NCBI GenBank assembly: GCA_023334545.1
Contig: JAADVB010000032.1
Coordinates: forward strand, 1-64,000
Direction of reading: 5' to 3'
Length of the DNA: 64,000 nt
DNA from: Salisapilia sapeloensis
Taxonomy: Eukaryota; Oomycota; Peronosporomycetes; Peronosporales; Salisapiliaceae
Part shown: one piece after another, positions 41,347 to 50,803 of the stretch
Layout: every line of letters starts with the position of its first letter
Numbering within the stretch: the first letter of the stretch is position 1
Made by a program: the position numbers and the translations under genes
Notes under the pieces: generated by a model
Database searches by the model: none
What the model was told of the DNA's origin: nothing
The model's input: only the letters and a program-made list of their open reading frames with translations

Positions 41347-42957
41347 TTACAACGCTTTCTCTGTACTGCTCTGCTCTTCCAAAGAAGAGGCCAATTCATG
41401 TACTTGCTGATTCGCAAGACTTTGCAGTCGATGTATCTCCGCTTGCGTTGGTACTAGATTTAGATCCCCTTTCCTTTTCGCTTTCATCTCCGAGAGCCTG
41501 TTGAATGCATCAGCTACGTTTCGAGCTCGTTGAGCAACAGCAATCTCTTTCGGCTCGACGCTACTTCTAGATCGAGCTCGTTTGCATCCGACCCAAGGTT
41601 TCCTCTCAGTCAGCTTTGCCACCGAACTGCCTGCCTGCTGCTCACTTGCTGTCTCCCCCTGCTTTACGAGAACAGCTTGATCACCTTCAAGAGCCCCATC
41701 TTTTCGCCGACGTCGCTGTCGCTCACGTATTAAAGATAAAATATAGTTCGGTTTGTTATCCAACGGTGTCCCTCGCACCGTATGACCTGTCAAAACTTCA
41801 AAGGCGGTCTGGAGCTCTGCCAGACTAAAACCATTGAGCAAGATTTTGAGCTGGTGATCCCGAATAATGCTCGATGAAACCATGTTAATTACTTCCCTCG
41901 CACGTTTCTGAATGCGAACTGGTTTGCTCCGTGGAGGTGTCCCTCGCCCTGCATGACTGCTTCCAGCAGGCAACTTGGCTGTGTATATTAGAGAACATTG
42001 GACATGATCTTTCGACATGGGATGGTTGTGGTTTGCATCGATAGTATGAATGATCCACCACCCGTTCTGTTGCAGCTCCAATCGCTGAGCGAATGGACAG
42101 AGCTGTTGGGCGCGAGGAGGCGCTTCAAGCGTGTTGTCAGGCACAGAAAACTCACAGGCCATAGTAACACCCACGAGACGTTTGCTGTCATCAAACGTTC
42201 GTTCTCGCACAACGACTTGATGACCGGCAGACCGAGCCCAGCTTTCTAAATTTCGGAAAGCATCGACATATTGTGGGTACGTGACAATTCTCCCAGTCGC
42301 GTCTCGGACTCTTTTCGGCTTGGAAGGAGACTGTTGTCCTGGTTTGGTGCCAGATCCATCGCGACCAGCTGCAGAACGTACAATGCCCATAGCAGCACAT
42401 CCACGAGGGCGAGCATGGCTTTTACCAGTACTTCGAAACACGGGTAGGTTCTGATCACGAGACATCACACCAGGCGTTTGGTGAGAGAAATCATAATGAT
42501 CTCCAGTCTTGGGCATAAATCCCTCGGTCGAGTATGATGTGACTGGTGTTCGTCCAGCTCGTGCACTCGGTGCATTAGACTGGTTTAAGATGGATTCGCT
42601 GGGGATAGAAACGGGTGCAGATACACCTGACGTAGTTAGGAAAGGATTTGTTTGAAGGTTAAACGCCCGGAAGGGTGTCTGGTAGTTTTTCGAGCTTTTC
42701 GACTCGATTGATACCGACGACTTTCCACTCGAATATGACTTATCTGTCGAAGCTGCCATGGAATGAACATTTTCCTGAGCGCTTTGATCCTGTTCCATGC
42801 TCTTCAGTATAGTATTCCGAGAATAGAGTAGGGAGGGATGCGCTTTTAACTCCATTACTGACTGGTCATCTCGATGAGCTCGATCCGAGTAAAATGGACT
42901 TTCAGACGGATTGTTCATTCCATCAGACGTAGATGTCTTCCCCACTTGATTCTGCAT
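41347..42957 (-). CDS. FAR1/MULE-type zinc-binding domain protein, probable nuclear regulator
   Basis: 536 residues from the ATG at 42957. The open frame continues upstream into the 5' end of exportin-T, but those codons are unlikely to be used. The first about 190 residues are Ser-rich and disordered. Residues about 220-360 look like a FAR1/MULE N-terminal domain: YPQYVDAFRNLESWARSAG, VTMACEF, LCPFAQRLELQQNGWWIIHT and the terminal DANHNHPM, giving a C...C...H-x-H arrangement. Such domains bind DNA in Mutator-like transposases and in plant FHY3/FAR1 factors derived from them. Here no transposase DDE core or SWIM finger is present. The remainder is basic (RERQRRRRKDGAL). Transcription or chromatin function is inferred. 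Divergent from exportin-T, 212 bp apart. Confidence 0.62.
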   Translation of the reverse strand: MQNQVGKTSTSDGMNNPSESPFYSDRAHRDDQSVMELKAHPSLLYSRNTILKSMEQDQSAQENVHSMAASTDKSYSSGKSSVSIESKSSKNYQTPFRAFNLQTNPFLTTSGVSAPVSIPSESILNQSNAPSARAGRTPVTSYSTEGFMPKTGDHYDFSHQTPGVMSRDQNLPVFRSTGKSHARPRGCAAMGIVRSAAGRDGSGTKPGQQSPSKPKRVRDATGRIVTYPQYVDAFRNLESWARSAGHQVVVRERTFDDSKRLVGVTMACEFSVPDNTLEAPPRAQQLCPFAQRLELQQNGWWIIHTIDANHNHPMSKDHVQCSLIYTAKLPAGSSHAGRGTPPRSKPVRIQKRAREVINMVSSSIIRDHQLKILLNGFSLAELQTAFEVLTGHTVRGTPLDNKPNYILSLIRERQRRRRKDGALEGDQAVLVKQGETASEQQAGSSVAKLTERKPWVGCKRARSRSSVEPKEIAVAQRARNVADAFNRLSEMKAKRKGDLNLVPTQAEIHRLQSLANQQVHELASSLEEQSSTEKAL

Positions 42958-43169
42958 CGCGACACACAACCTTATCGTACGTAGTTTGACAGTAGAGACG
43001 AAGGAGAGAGGCACCAGTCGCTGCGTAATTGAGTCGAGAAATGGTCGAGCGGACGTAATCTTCGTATCACAAAATTGCATTGACTTGAGCGCTTTACCAT
43101 AGTATTCCGAAATAAACATCCTGACAACATCTTTGGACAAAACGCATCGAGTCGAAATACCCATAGAGC

Positions 43170-46100
43170 ATGAAGGAGGACGTTTCGCAGCTGGAGCAGG
43201 CAGTGCTGTGTGCATTCCAGTACGCTGGTGCGCAGGAAGCCTCCCAACAGGCAGTTGGCCGAGATGCCGAACAGTTCTGTCGTAACGTCCAGCAGCAGCC
43301 GAATGGAGCCCAGCTTGCGCTCACCTTACTCGAGACCTCGACCTACGATCAGGCCAAGTTCTTCGCGTTGCAGACACTGCAAGAGCGTCTAATGTACAAC
43401 TCTCCATATGCAACTAGTGATGCTGCAGTCAACATCCGGTCTAGAGTCATGGAATGGCTCCAAAAGCAGCTTCCTACACTGGATGCTCAGCCCTCCTTTC
43501 TAAAGACGAAAGAAGCGGTCGTGCTCACTCGACTCATTCGTCGAGACTACCCTCAAGCATGGCCACAAGCATTCTCAGACCTGCTTTCACTCATACCTGC
43601 AGGTGGTAGCTCCATGGTCGAGCTCTACTTCCGAGTACTCATCGCCATTCATGAAGAAATCGTCGAGTACAATGAACAGCGAGGCCAAGACCAGGCAGCA
43701 CGTAACATGCAGATCAAGGACGCTATGCGTGAATCTACCTGCATGCAAGAGACCTTTGACACCATTTACAATGTCCTTTGCAATTGGAAATCGAGTGACA
43801 CGATGGCCGAACTGAGCTCCAGTGCTCTTGAAACGCTGAAGTGTTACATTAGTTGGGTGGACCTCGGTCTTGTCGTCAATGATAAATTGCTACCACTTCT
43901 CTTTGACATTCTGAAACAGGACGACGGCCAATTACGCTGTCTAGCTGCTAATTGCATGTTTGAGATCGTGGATAAAGGCATGAGTGCGGAGAAAAAAGTA
44001 TTATTAATTCGAGACCTGCAGATATTGCCGCTCTTACCTTCGCTCCTAGCACAGGACGATGATGATTTTTCTGAAGAGTTAGGTGAAATCGTCAATGCCA
44101 TTGGGCTGGAGCTCGTTCAAGCGATCGATCACTTCCGTAACACCAACCAGCCAGAGCTTTTGGACGCTTCGAGGGATATGCTGACAGTCTTGATGCCTCT
44201 TGTCTGGCGCATCTTTTCTCACGAGAACAAGGATGTGTCGGAAGAAGTGTTTGAGATTGTGGATGCCATTGGCACATTAATCCGATCGGAGAACAGCATG
44301 TCTCCGGATGACCCTTCTTTAGCTAGATTCAGTGCAATGCAGTACCTACCTCAGATCCTTCACGGCATCTACCGACAAACACGATATCCGGAGGAAGATG
44401 CTGGATCAGACGAAGCTGAGTTCGAGTCCTATCGGCGTAGTCTGTACAAGATTTTCGTCAACTTGTCACGTGTTCGGCCAAACGATCTGCTTACATTCCT
44501 CACAAACCTCGGTCAGGAGGTCCTGTCGAACTTTGATCAGTGGAGCGCGAGGGACTTGGAGTCGTACCTTTCTCTCGTCTTTAAATTTAAAGAAGGTCTA
44601 TCCGCTCTCAAGGGTAATGCCAACGTGTATGAAGAACCGAATGGCGAGTTGTACCGAATGGTCGCAAGCATTCACACGAAGATGATCGAGACATGCGCGT
44701 CTAAGGTCCTCCATTCGTCTGTACTGCTCACCTACTATGACCTGGCTGTCCGCTACGCTCGCGTCTTGCAGCATAACACAGAGCTAGTACCTGGTTTACT
44801 GAATCTGATGTTTGGCAACAACGGACTAGTACATTCAGACGCTCACGTACGATCAAGAGTGTGCTACTTGTGCCTCCGGCTCGTAAAGACAGTCGGTAGT
44901 AGTGCCATTCATCCGCACGTGAACATCCTTCTTCAGTCATTACAGCCACGATTGAGTATCCCGGAAGACATGTCTGTCGCAGGCATCGCCGAGCGTCGAG
45001 CCCAAGACCCGTACTTCCTCCCATTTGACGACCAGCTCTATCTCTTTGAACTAGCTGGTCAAGTCGTCACGTCCGTCGTTCCGAATAACAATATCGAAGG
45101 ACAGTCCACGTCGGAGATGATGGAGCTCAAGTACCACTATACGAAAGCAGTGCTAGAACCTTTGTTACATGCTCTCGAGACGAGTGTGACGGCAGTGAAC
45201 AATGGCAACGCTTCCATGGACATTGTTGTCGCGCGTGTCACTTGTATCCTGAGCGCTACTGCCCACGTGATGAAAGCGTTTAAAACGACCACGACGATAA
45301 ATCATCAACAGGAGCTGTTCACACAAGTACTCACCGCCACGAGCTTTGTGACACGCGTGTTTGCAGCCTACGCGAGTGTACGCTCCAAGGCGGTTTTCAT
45401 GCTCCATAGGCTGATCCCAGTTTTGGAGAATGATCAGCTACTGGCCAATGTCCCCGACACGCTGCGTCATCTCATGGTGCAATGCGAGAGTGGAGACGTC
45501 GTGGAAGTTGTCCAGCTTCTCGATCAACTTATCCTCAAGCACAAGCAAGATCTCTTTCCTTTCTTTGATGAAGTCGCGGTGCCGTTCATCCAACGACTGT
45601 ATGCTCTTCTTCCGTCTTCCACTGTCTCGACGCAGAGTGAAACGAAGGACGCAGCGTTGCTCGAACGAGAGAGTATTCAAAAGTACATGTTTGCCTTCCT
45701 CCATCATCTCGTGACACATCAATTGGATCGAGTGCTCGTGAGTGAACGCAACGGAGGGCAGTTGGAAAGTCTACTGCGATTGACGTTGGACGGATGCACG
45801 AACGTCGCGGAGCCAACGGTCAATCGAGGCTGCTTCTCCATTGCCCACGAACTCGTTGCGAGGTGGGTGCTTGGAGCAAATGACGGATCGACACAGGTGC
45901 TAAGTGGTATTGCTGGTGGCGAGAGTCCACTCCCGGAAGCTTCACGTCAACAGTTTTTGCAAATGGTCGTCCAAGACTTTACTGCCGCAGCCTTCACCTT
46001 GTCCAAGTGTCGCCACTTCCAGACATACGACGCACAGTGTGGGCAAACGATCAAGGACATTGCCATTATGATGCTCGTGCTTACGCAAGCCATGGGAGAC

Positions 46101-46244
46101 GAGTATCTTCGCTATGTCCAGCAAGGCGTCTTGCCTAGCGTAGGCTGCAGTCCCGAAGCGGCGACGACCTTTGCCGATAGCTTGCGATCGGGAGACCGGA
46201 AGATCGTGATGGACGCGTACAAGTGGGTCGTCCAACAGTTCTGA
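43170..46244 (+). CDS. XPOT: Exportin-T (tRNA exportin)
   Basis: 1024 residues without introns, close to the usual 960-1100 of the family. It is a karyopherin that binds mature tRNA with Ran-GTP and carries it to the cytoplasm. The N-terminal region has the characteristic exportin block: TYDQAKFFALQTLQERLMY, SFLKTKEAVVLTRLIRRDYP and QAWPQAFSDLLSL. The rest is HEAT-like helical repeats (for example NKDVSEEVFEIVDAIG, NDLLTFLTNLGQEVL, VRSRVCYLCLRLVKTVG). KTKEAVVLTRLIRRDYP is closer to exportin-T than to CRM1 or exportin-5. The ATG is the first in frame and lies in the short gap to the divergent FAR1-like gene. Confidence 0.92.
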   Translation: MKEDVSQLEQAVLCAFQYAGAQEASQQAVGRDAEQFCRNVQQQPNGAQLALTLLETSTYDQAKFFALQTLQERLMYNSPYATSDAAVNIRSRVMEWLQKQLPTLDAQPSFLKTKEAVVLTRLIRRDYPQAWPQAFSDLLSLIPAGGSSMVELYFRVLIAIHEEIVEYNEQRGQDQAARNMQIKDAMRESTCMQETFDTIYNVLCNWKSSDTMAELSSSALETLKCYISWVDLGLVVNDKLLPLLFDILKQDDGQLRCLAANCMFEIVDKGMSAEKKVLLIRDLQILPLLPSLLAQDDDDFSEELGEIVNAIGLELVQAIDHFRNTNQPELLDASRDMLTVLMPLVWRIFSHENKDVSEEVFEIVDAIGTLIRSENSMSPDDPSLARFSAMQYLPQILHGIYRQTRYPEEDAGSDEAEFESYRRSLYKIFVNLSRVRPNDLLTFLTNLGQEVLSNFDQWSARDLESYLSLVFKFKEGLSALKGNANVYEEPNGELYRMVASIHTKMIETCASKVLHSSVLLTYYDLAVRYARVLQHNTELVPGLLNLMFGNNGLVHSDAHVRSRVCYLCLRLVKTVGSSAIHPHVNILLQSLQPRLSIPEDMSVAGIAERRAQDPYFLPFDDQLYLFELAGQVVTSVVPNNNIEGQSTSEMMELKYHYTKAVLEPLLHALETSVTAVNNGNASMDIVVARVTCILSATAHVMKAFKTTTTINHQQELFTQVLTATSFVTRVFAAYASVRSKAVFMLHRLIPVLENDQLLANVPDTLRHLMVQCESGDVVEVVQLLDQLILKHKQDLFPFFDEVAVPFIQRLYALLPSSTVSTQSETKDAALLERESIQKYMFAFLHHLVTHQLDRVLVSERNGGQLESLLRLTLDGCTNVAEPTVNRGCFSIAHELVARWVLGANDGSTQVLSGIAGGESPLPEASRQQFLQMVVQDFTAAAFTLSKCRHFQTYDAQCGQTIKDIAIMMLVLTQAMGDEYLRYVQQGVLPSVGCSPEAATTFADSLRSGDRKIVMDAYKWVVQQF

Positions 46245-46481
46245 CTGGATTAGGTAGTATCGTAGGAAAGAGATGGGTTTAGTTAAATGCGAACAAGTTT
46301 TTGGAGCAGTACATGCAAGCAAGTTCCTTGGCTGTAGACGTGTACGCTAGATATAAGGAATCAAAGGAAGAGATGGAACACTTACTGTATAGAATTTTAA
46401 GTCGTATGCTACTTTATTCTTAAACGCATAATTGTCTTTGATGAGACGTCTTGCGGATGGCGTCGATCGAAAAGAAGTTTG

Positions 46482-47966
46482 CTACGGACTACATTGACTC
46501 TGCACTGCCGCCATGACGCCACCTAGACAATTGCAGTAAGACTGTTCATAAATCGACATGGCCATCTCTGGAGTAAATTGCTTGTCGGAAGGTATGGATT
46601 CGTCTTGAGCCCATTCCGACGTCTCTGGCTCGATACGGACACATGATTGGATTAACAACTTGTTGGCCGGGTCTTCGGGAGAAGGCTCCAAGCAGATTCT
46701 ATCAACACATTGTTATTCACGTAGGTGCATTACGGATACAGATTGTACGTACAATGTGCGATCACGAACGGGAATCGGCGTTGGGTCATGCTCAGATGTA
46801 AAGTATTTTGATAACGTTTCCATGGCAACCCAGGCACGTCCTTCATCCGCAACGCAGCGAACGACAAGATAACCCGTCAGCTTGTCTCTGTGTCTGCCCT
46901 GTCCGAACATGTCCGTGCCACAAAGCGTCATTGGATCCTCCATTTCGCGCAAGTCCTACCACCAAGTCGTTCAAGACGATTCCGTCAATAGAAAATATGA
47001 GCAACGTACTCTGTGGTACCCATGCTCTTCTTCATAGATATCCACCGCCTGCAGTTGCTTCCACCCCAAATGCACGAACTGCTGCAATGAACAATTTAGT
47101 TCGCAGCTTTCGATGACTTGTGCCTGCTCAGCGTGCCTAATACCATCTCGACTCATCTGAGATGTCAGCGTCCGATTAATTCGACCATCAGTAGCGCTAA
47201 ACTGCTGAAACACTTGCCAAATGTTGTCTTTGCAATGGATTAAGTCCGATAGTCGAGACTGCAGAAGCGTGAACGTGTCTTTTGGCATCGGCATGCGGTA
47301 GGAAGAAGGACTCACAGGTGGCGTCGAGACAAGCGAGTTTCGGAGTGAAGCGATGTTGTCTTGTGTTTGCGCAACTAAACGCCGGAGTTTCGTGTTCTCT
47401 TCCACTGCTCGAAGTCGTAGCTGACGTTCGTAGGTTGCAGCACGTTTCCATGGAGAAATTTCCGAGGTCGCATGGCGACGATAGAGGATCTGAAGGTCAC
47501 GCTTCAAAGCAGTGTGCTCCAGTTCGAGCTTTCGCAATTCATCCTTTTCACGAAGCTTTCGTTTGGGAGAATTCGACTCCTGGACTTGGGAATGGTCCGT
47601 AGTCTTGTGCTTAAATGAAACCTCCGGCAAGTCTCCTGTAAGTCCCGTTGTCTTGTCTGTTTGATGATTGTACGCATCACCATTCAATGTGAACGATGGC
47701 ACGGACGCCACTGACGCACGTACAGGGACCTAGTATTGGATGTTCATCAGTATCAATCTTTCATCCATTCGTGTTGACGCATACGGTGCGACTAGATTGT
47801 CGATATGTAAGAGACGACGCACCAGTGGATTGGGGATACTTTGTAGCTCACTTTGCGAACAGGCTTGACTAGTAGCGACCGCGGATAGTAGGCTGGAGAT
47901 TTCATCATCCGAAAGCTCCGGCATACCGCTTGTTTCCATGTCACTTTCATATGCAGTAGAAGTCAT
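46482..47966 (-). CDS. Coiled-coil (bZIP-like) protein with START-like C-terminus
   Basis: Four-exon model: 47793-47966, 47010-47729, 46753-46955 and 46482-46698 (introns 63, 54 and 54 bp), 437 residues in phase. The last two introns have good sites (GTACGT donors); the first uses a weak GTCGCA donor and is uncertain. An acidic N-terminus is followed by a basic-then-heptad segment (SPKRKLREKDELRKLELEH continuing TALKRDLQIL). Residues of the START-like tail include WKQLQAVDIYEEEHGYHR, KLTGYLVVRCVADEGRAWV, DRTLICLEPSPEDP and MSIYEQSYCNCLGGVM. Oomycetes have a large family pairing a leucine-zipper-like segment with a START-like domain, some annotated as M96 mating-specific proteins. This gene fits that layout; function is unknown. 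The basic region lacks the canonical bZIP Asn. Confidence 0.68.
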
Positions 47967-49347
47967 CTGTCGATCGTTCTCAGGAGAACTGTGTAGGAAT
48001 TAGGAGCAAGTTGATCTGCAGGTACGAAACTCGCTGCTCCTCTGACACCATGATGCGTGGATTGGTTCATGTAGACAGTGTACGATACTCTTGTAGACAG
48101 GATATCCGGCTGTTTTTGCTTGAACGATCGGCACGTGCAGCGATTCCTCGTGTCAGTTCTACCCATCAGACCACTACCTTCCGGATTTGCGGATGGGCAA
48201 TGATAACGTTAGAAGTGGAGGACCAAATGTCAAAAAGTGCGCCTCCATTCCTGCAGCGAAAGCGCCACTGACAAGGTTCTGCTTTCAGTTCAGCATGCGT
48301 TTTGGCTTTCGCAAGTACTTGAGACAAACAAGGATTTCGAACTATAGTCTAGCTAAATGTTGTTTTTGGCAAAATTGATTTGCTCGAAGCGACCATCAAA
48401 GTATTTAAAGCAAATACTTTTTATTTGATCTTCAATTTAGACATACATTTATTAGTTTCTCGCTGTCAGAAGTGCAATCGGGTGGATCCAAACGAGCTTA
48501 CATCAACGATCTAGTCGAGAAGCAGTAACAATGCGATTCAAAGCGTGACTTGAAAGAAGTGCGTTTATCTCTCTACTCTAGCAACGACTGCACGACATTT
48601 TCATGAGCCGAGTGCCGTGCAGTCACACTGGACGTTAAACCGAATCGTAGCCTCCCACTTTCACATGACTTGGTAGCGTTGGTCATACATATCAGGTTAC
48701 CAAACAATTACATGGAACTTCAAGGTGTGGAACTGGCGACATCGTCGATAGATACATGCAATATCTGGTCTGCTCTCGATCGTACTGGAAAATATGGAGA
48801 ACACCACATGAGTCACCTGCCATTAAACCAAATGAATTGATTAACGCCTTGCTTCCCTGCATCGGCAAGTGTACCTTCATAGAAATAAAAACATTGCGCA
48901 TATCCTTCTGTCTTTTGAATTTTATTGAGAGGCAATACGTGCGAAAAGGTCTTGCCATGCGATGGCTCCTATACCGACATCTCTGAAACTTTTGACCCAC
49001 CTCAAGAGTCGACGGTACAGAGCAAGATTATTTGAGATATACTACCTTTTAACGTAAGCATGCATAGAGTACTTCAGCTATAAAACGTTTCCTAGCGCCA
49101 TATAAACATTTGCCTGCTCTCGGTATAAAAGCCAGCTACACTGATCGTGAGCGATTTGTAGCTGTCAATCGAAAAGATACCTACTCATCGCGTCCTCGCT
49201 GCTCGCCCTTGTCCCAATTGCTACAAGTATCACGAAGTGTCAGATACAGAATAAAAAAGGAGCGAATGGGGAAGTCGAAAGGGAATTACTTTGGATCAGC
49301 TATTACGAGCTCGCTCCCAATCTTACCCATTTACGAATTTACCGACG
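47967..49347. other. Long intergenic stretch, no gene seen
   Basis: At 1.4 kb this is the longest gene-free interval in the window, between two divergently transcribed coiled-coil/START-like genes. Frames on both strands are short and not protein-like. No tRNA cloverleaf, tandem repeat or terminal inverted repeat was recognised by eye. Confidence 0.45.
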
Positions 49348-50695
49348 ATGAACGTCCAAGCATATAATTCCCATTCGTCCGGACAAAATGAAAATGTGTT
49401 CCTCTTGTCCGAAGATGAAACGCACTACCTCATGTACCAATTCGACGAAGAGCCATGCGTGACACCACCATCAAGTATATTCAAGGTACGTTCTTGTACA
49501 TTTTCCAAGCATGCCCACTAGCATACTCACCGACTATTCCCGCCTGTAGAACTTTGAATTTACTTCCGAGCCGGTTTGGGAACGGTCTCCATCTACGACA
49601 TACACTTCATCGCCAGCATCCAGTGATACGGCGTTGAGCACTTCAAAGAAGAAAAAGGTTCGCACACAGTCCAAGAAGAGCGGTACACAATTGCAACGAG
49701 CAGAAATCATTCGCTTGCGTCAGACTGCGAGTGAACTCGAAACCCAACTTTCGTCGCTTCAGTCTCGCCAGACCATTGAGGTAAGCACACAGGACGGATG
49801 GAAGCGAGTGGCAAATAAGCTCAGTCTCGAGCGAAGTCAATCAATTTTACAGAACAAGAAGCTGCGCGAGCAAGTTCGCGAGAACCGACAAGCGCTCGCC
49901 CAGCTCCAGGCATCGATTGAAAAGTCGTCCACTAAAGCCAAGGCTGCGGCGATGGCGAATCGGCCGCGAGCTGCCATACCAGTCGTCTCTTCTGTCGATG
50001 TTTCGTATCGGGAGCTCATGGTGGGTGTGGACGCCAACTGTCGACGAGTGCAAATGATTTACGGCCAAGCCAAGAATATTTTGCAGTCTCAACCATTCGT
50101 ATTGACACAAGAGCGAGATGCATCCCGAGCGCTGAAGAGCGTGACGGTGTCTGATTCCTTTGAGCTTCCGCGAAATATGAACCATGTGAGGAACAGTCTA
50201 CTGACGTTTATGCGTGACATGTTGCATGCGTGGGAAGAGAGCACTGGTTACCATCGAAACGTATGCCAGCAAATTTCCCAAGACTCTGTCTTCTGGAGTG
50301 CAAAGATGCAACTGGAACGGTCACCTTGTCAACTCAAGTCCGACGTCGCATACCGCGTGTTGCCTCTTAAAGATGACGTCGTGGCACTTGTGCTCGACAC
50401 GGCAACTGAATTCTACATTGAAGGCGAGGACCGGACTCTGATGATTCGATCCCAAGCTTACATCTTCTACGAGCCTTTGCCAAGTGACCCAGACAACAAG
50501 ATTCGAGTCAGCGTCCACATTCGCATGCGTCCAGATCCGAATATGCCGGCAGAAGCGCAGCAGGTGATCAAGAACGGATTCACTACCGACCTCGTCCTTT
50601 TCAAGTTTGACAACATGTATGTACCGCGGCTCAAGGGCTTTGGAGATGGGTCCTATCTACGTACTGATACGACTCCAGCCCAAGTTTCCGTATGA
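49348..50695 (+). CDS. Coiled-coil protein with START-like C-terminus
   Basis: Two exons, 49348-49485 and 49550-50695, with a 64-bp GTACGT...GTAG intron, 427 residues. The N-terminus is MNVQAYNSHSSGQNENVF, then Ser/Thr-rich. A Lys-rich patch (STSKKKKVRTQSKKSG) precedes a coiled coil (QLQRAEIIRLRQTASELETQ through QNKKLREQVRENRQALAQL). The last 230 residues form a START-like region: YRELMVGVDANCRRVQMIYG, QLKSDVAYRVLPLKDDVVAL, RTLMIRSQAYIFYEPLP and VSVHIRMRPDPNMP. The layout matches the gene at 46482-47966. A nuclear, DNA-contacting or lipid-sensing regulator is possible but unproven. Confidence 0.75.
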
Positions 50696-50803
50696 AGCAA
50701 GTAGTTGTTTTATTTCAGAAAAAAATTCAATGCGTGTAAGCTCTTTTGCTTGGAGCCCGTCTTAACGTTAGGCTATCCTACGATGTGTTCGACTAGGTTC
50801 TAG

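Noticed and set aside
43000-43215. N-terminal extension of the FAR1-like gene from an ATG at 43215
   Set aside because: It would overlap the 5' end of exportin-T, whose start is well supported; the added residues show no domain. The ATG at 42957 is preferred.
48692-49000. Minus-strand 102-codon frame in the long intergenic region
   Set aside because: No domain, splice partner or flanking exon; composition fits chance.
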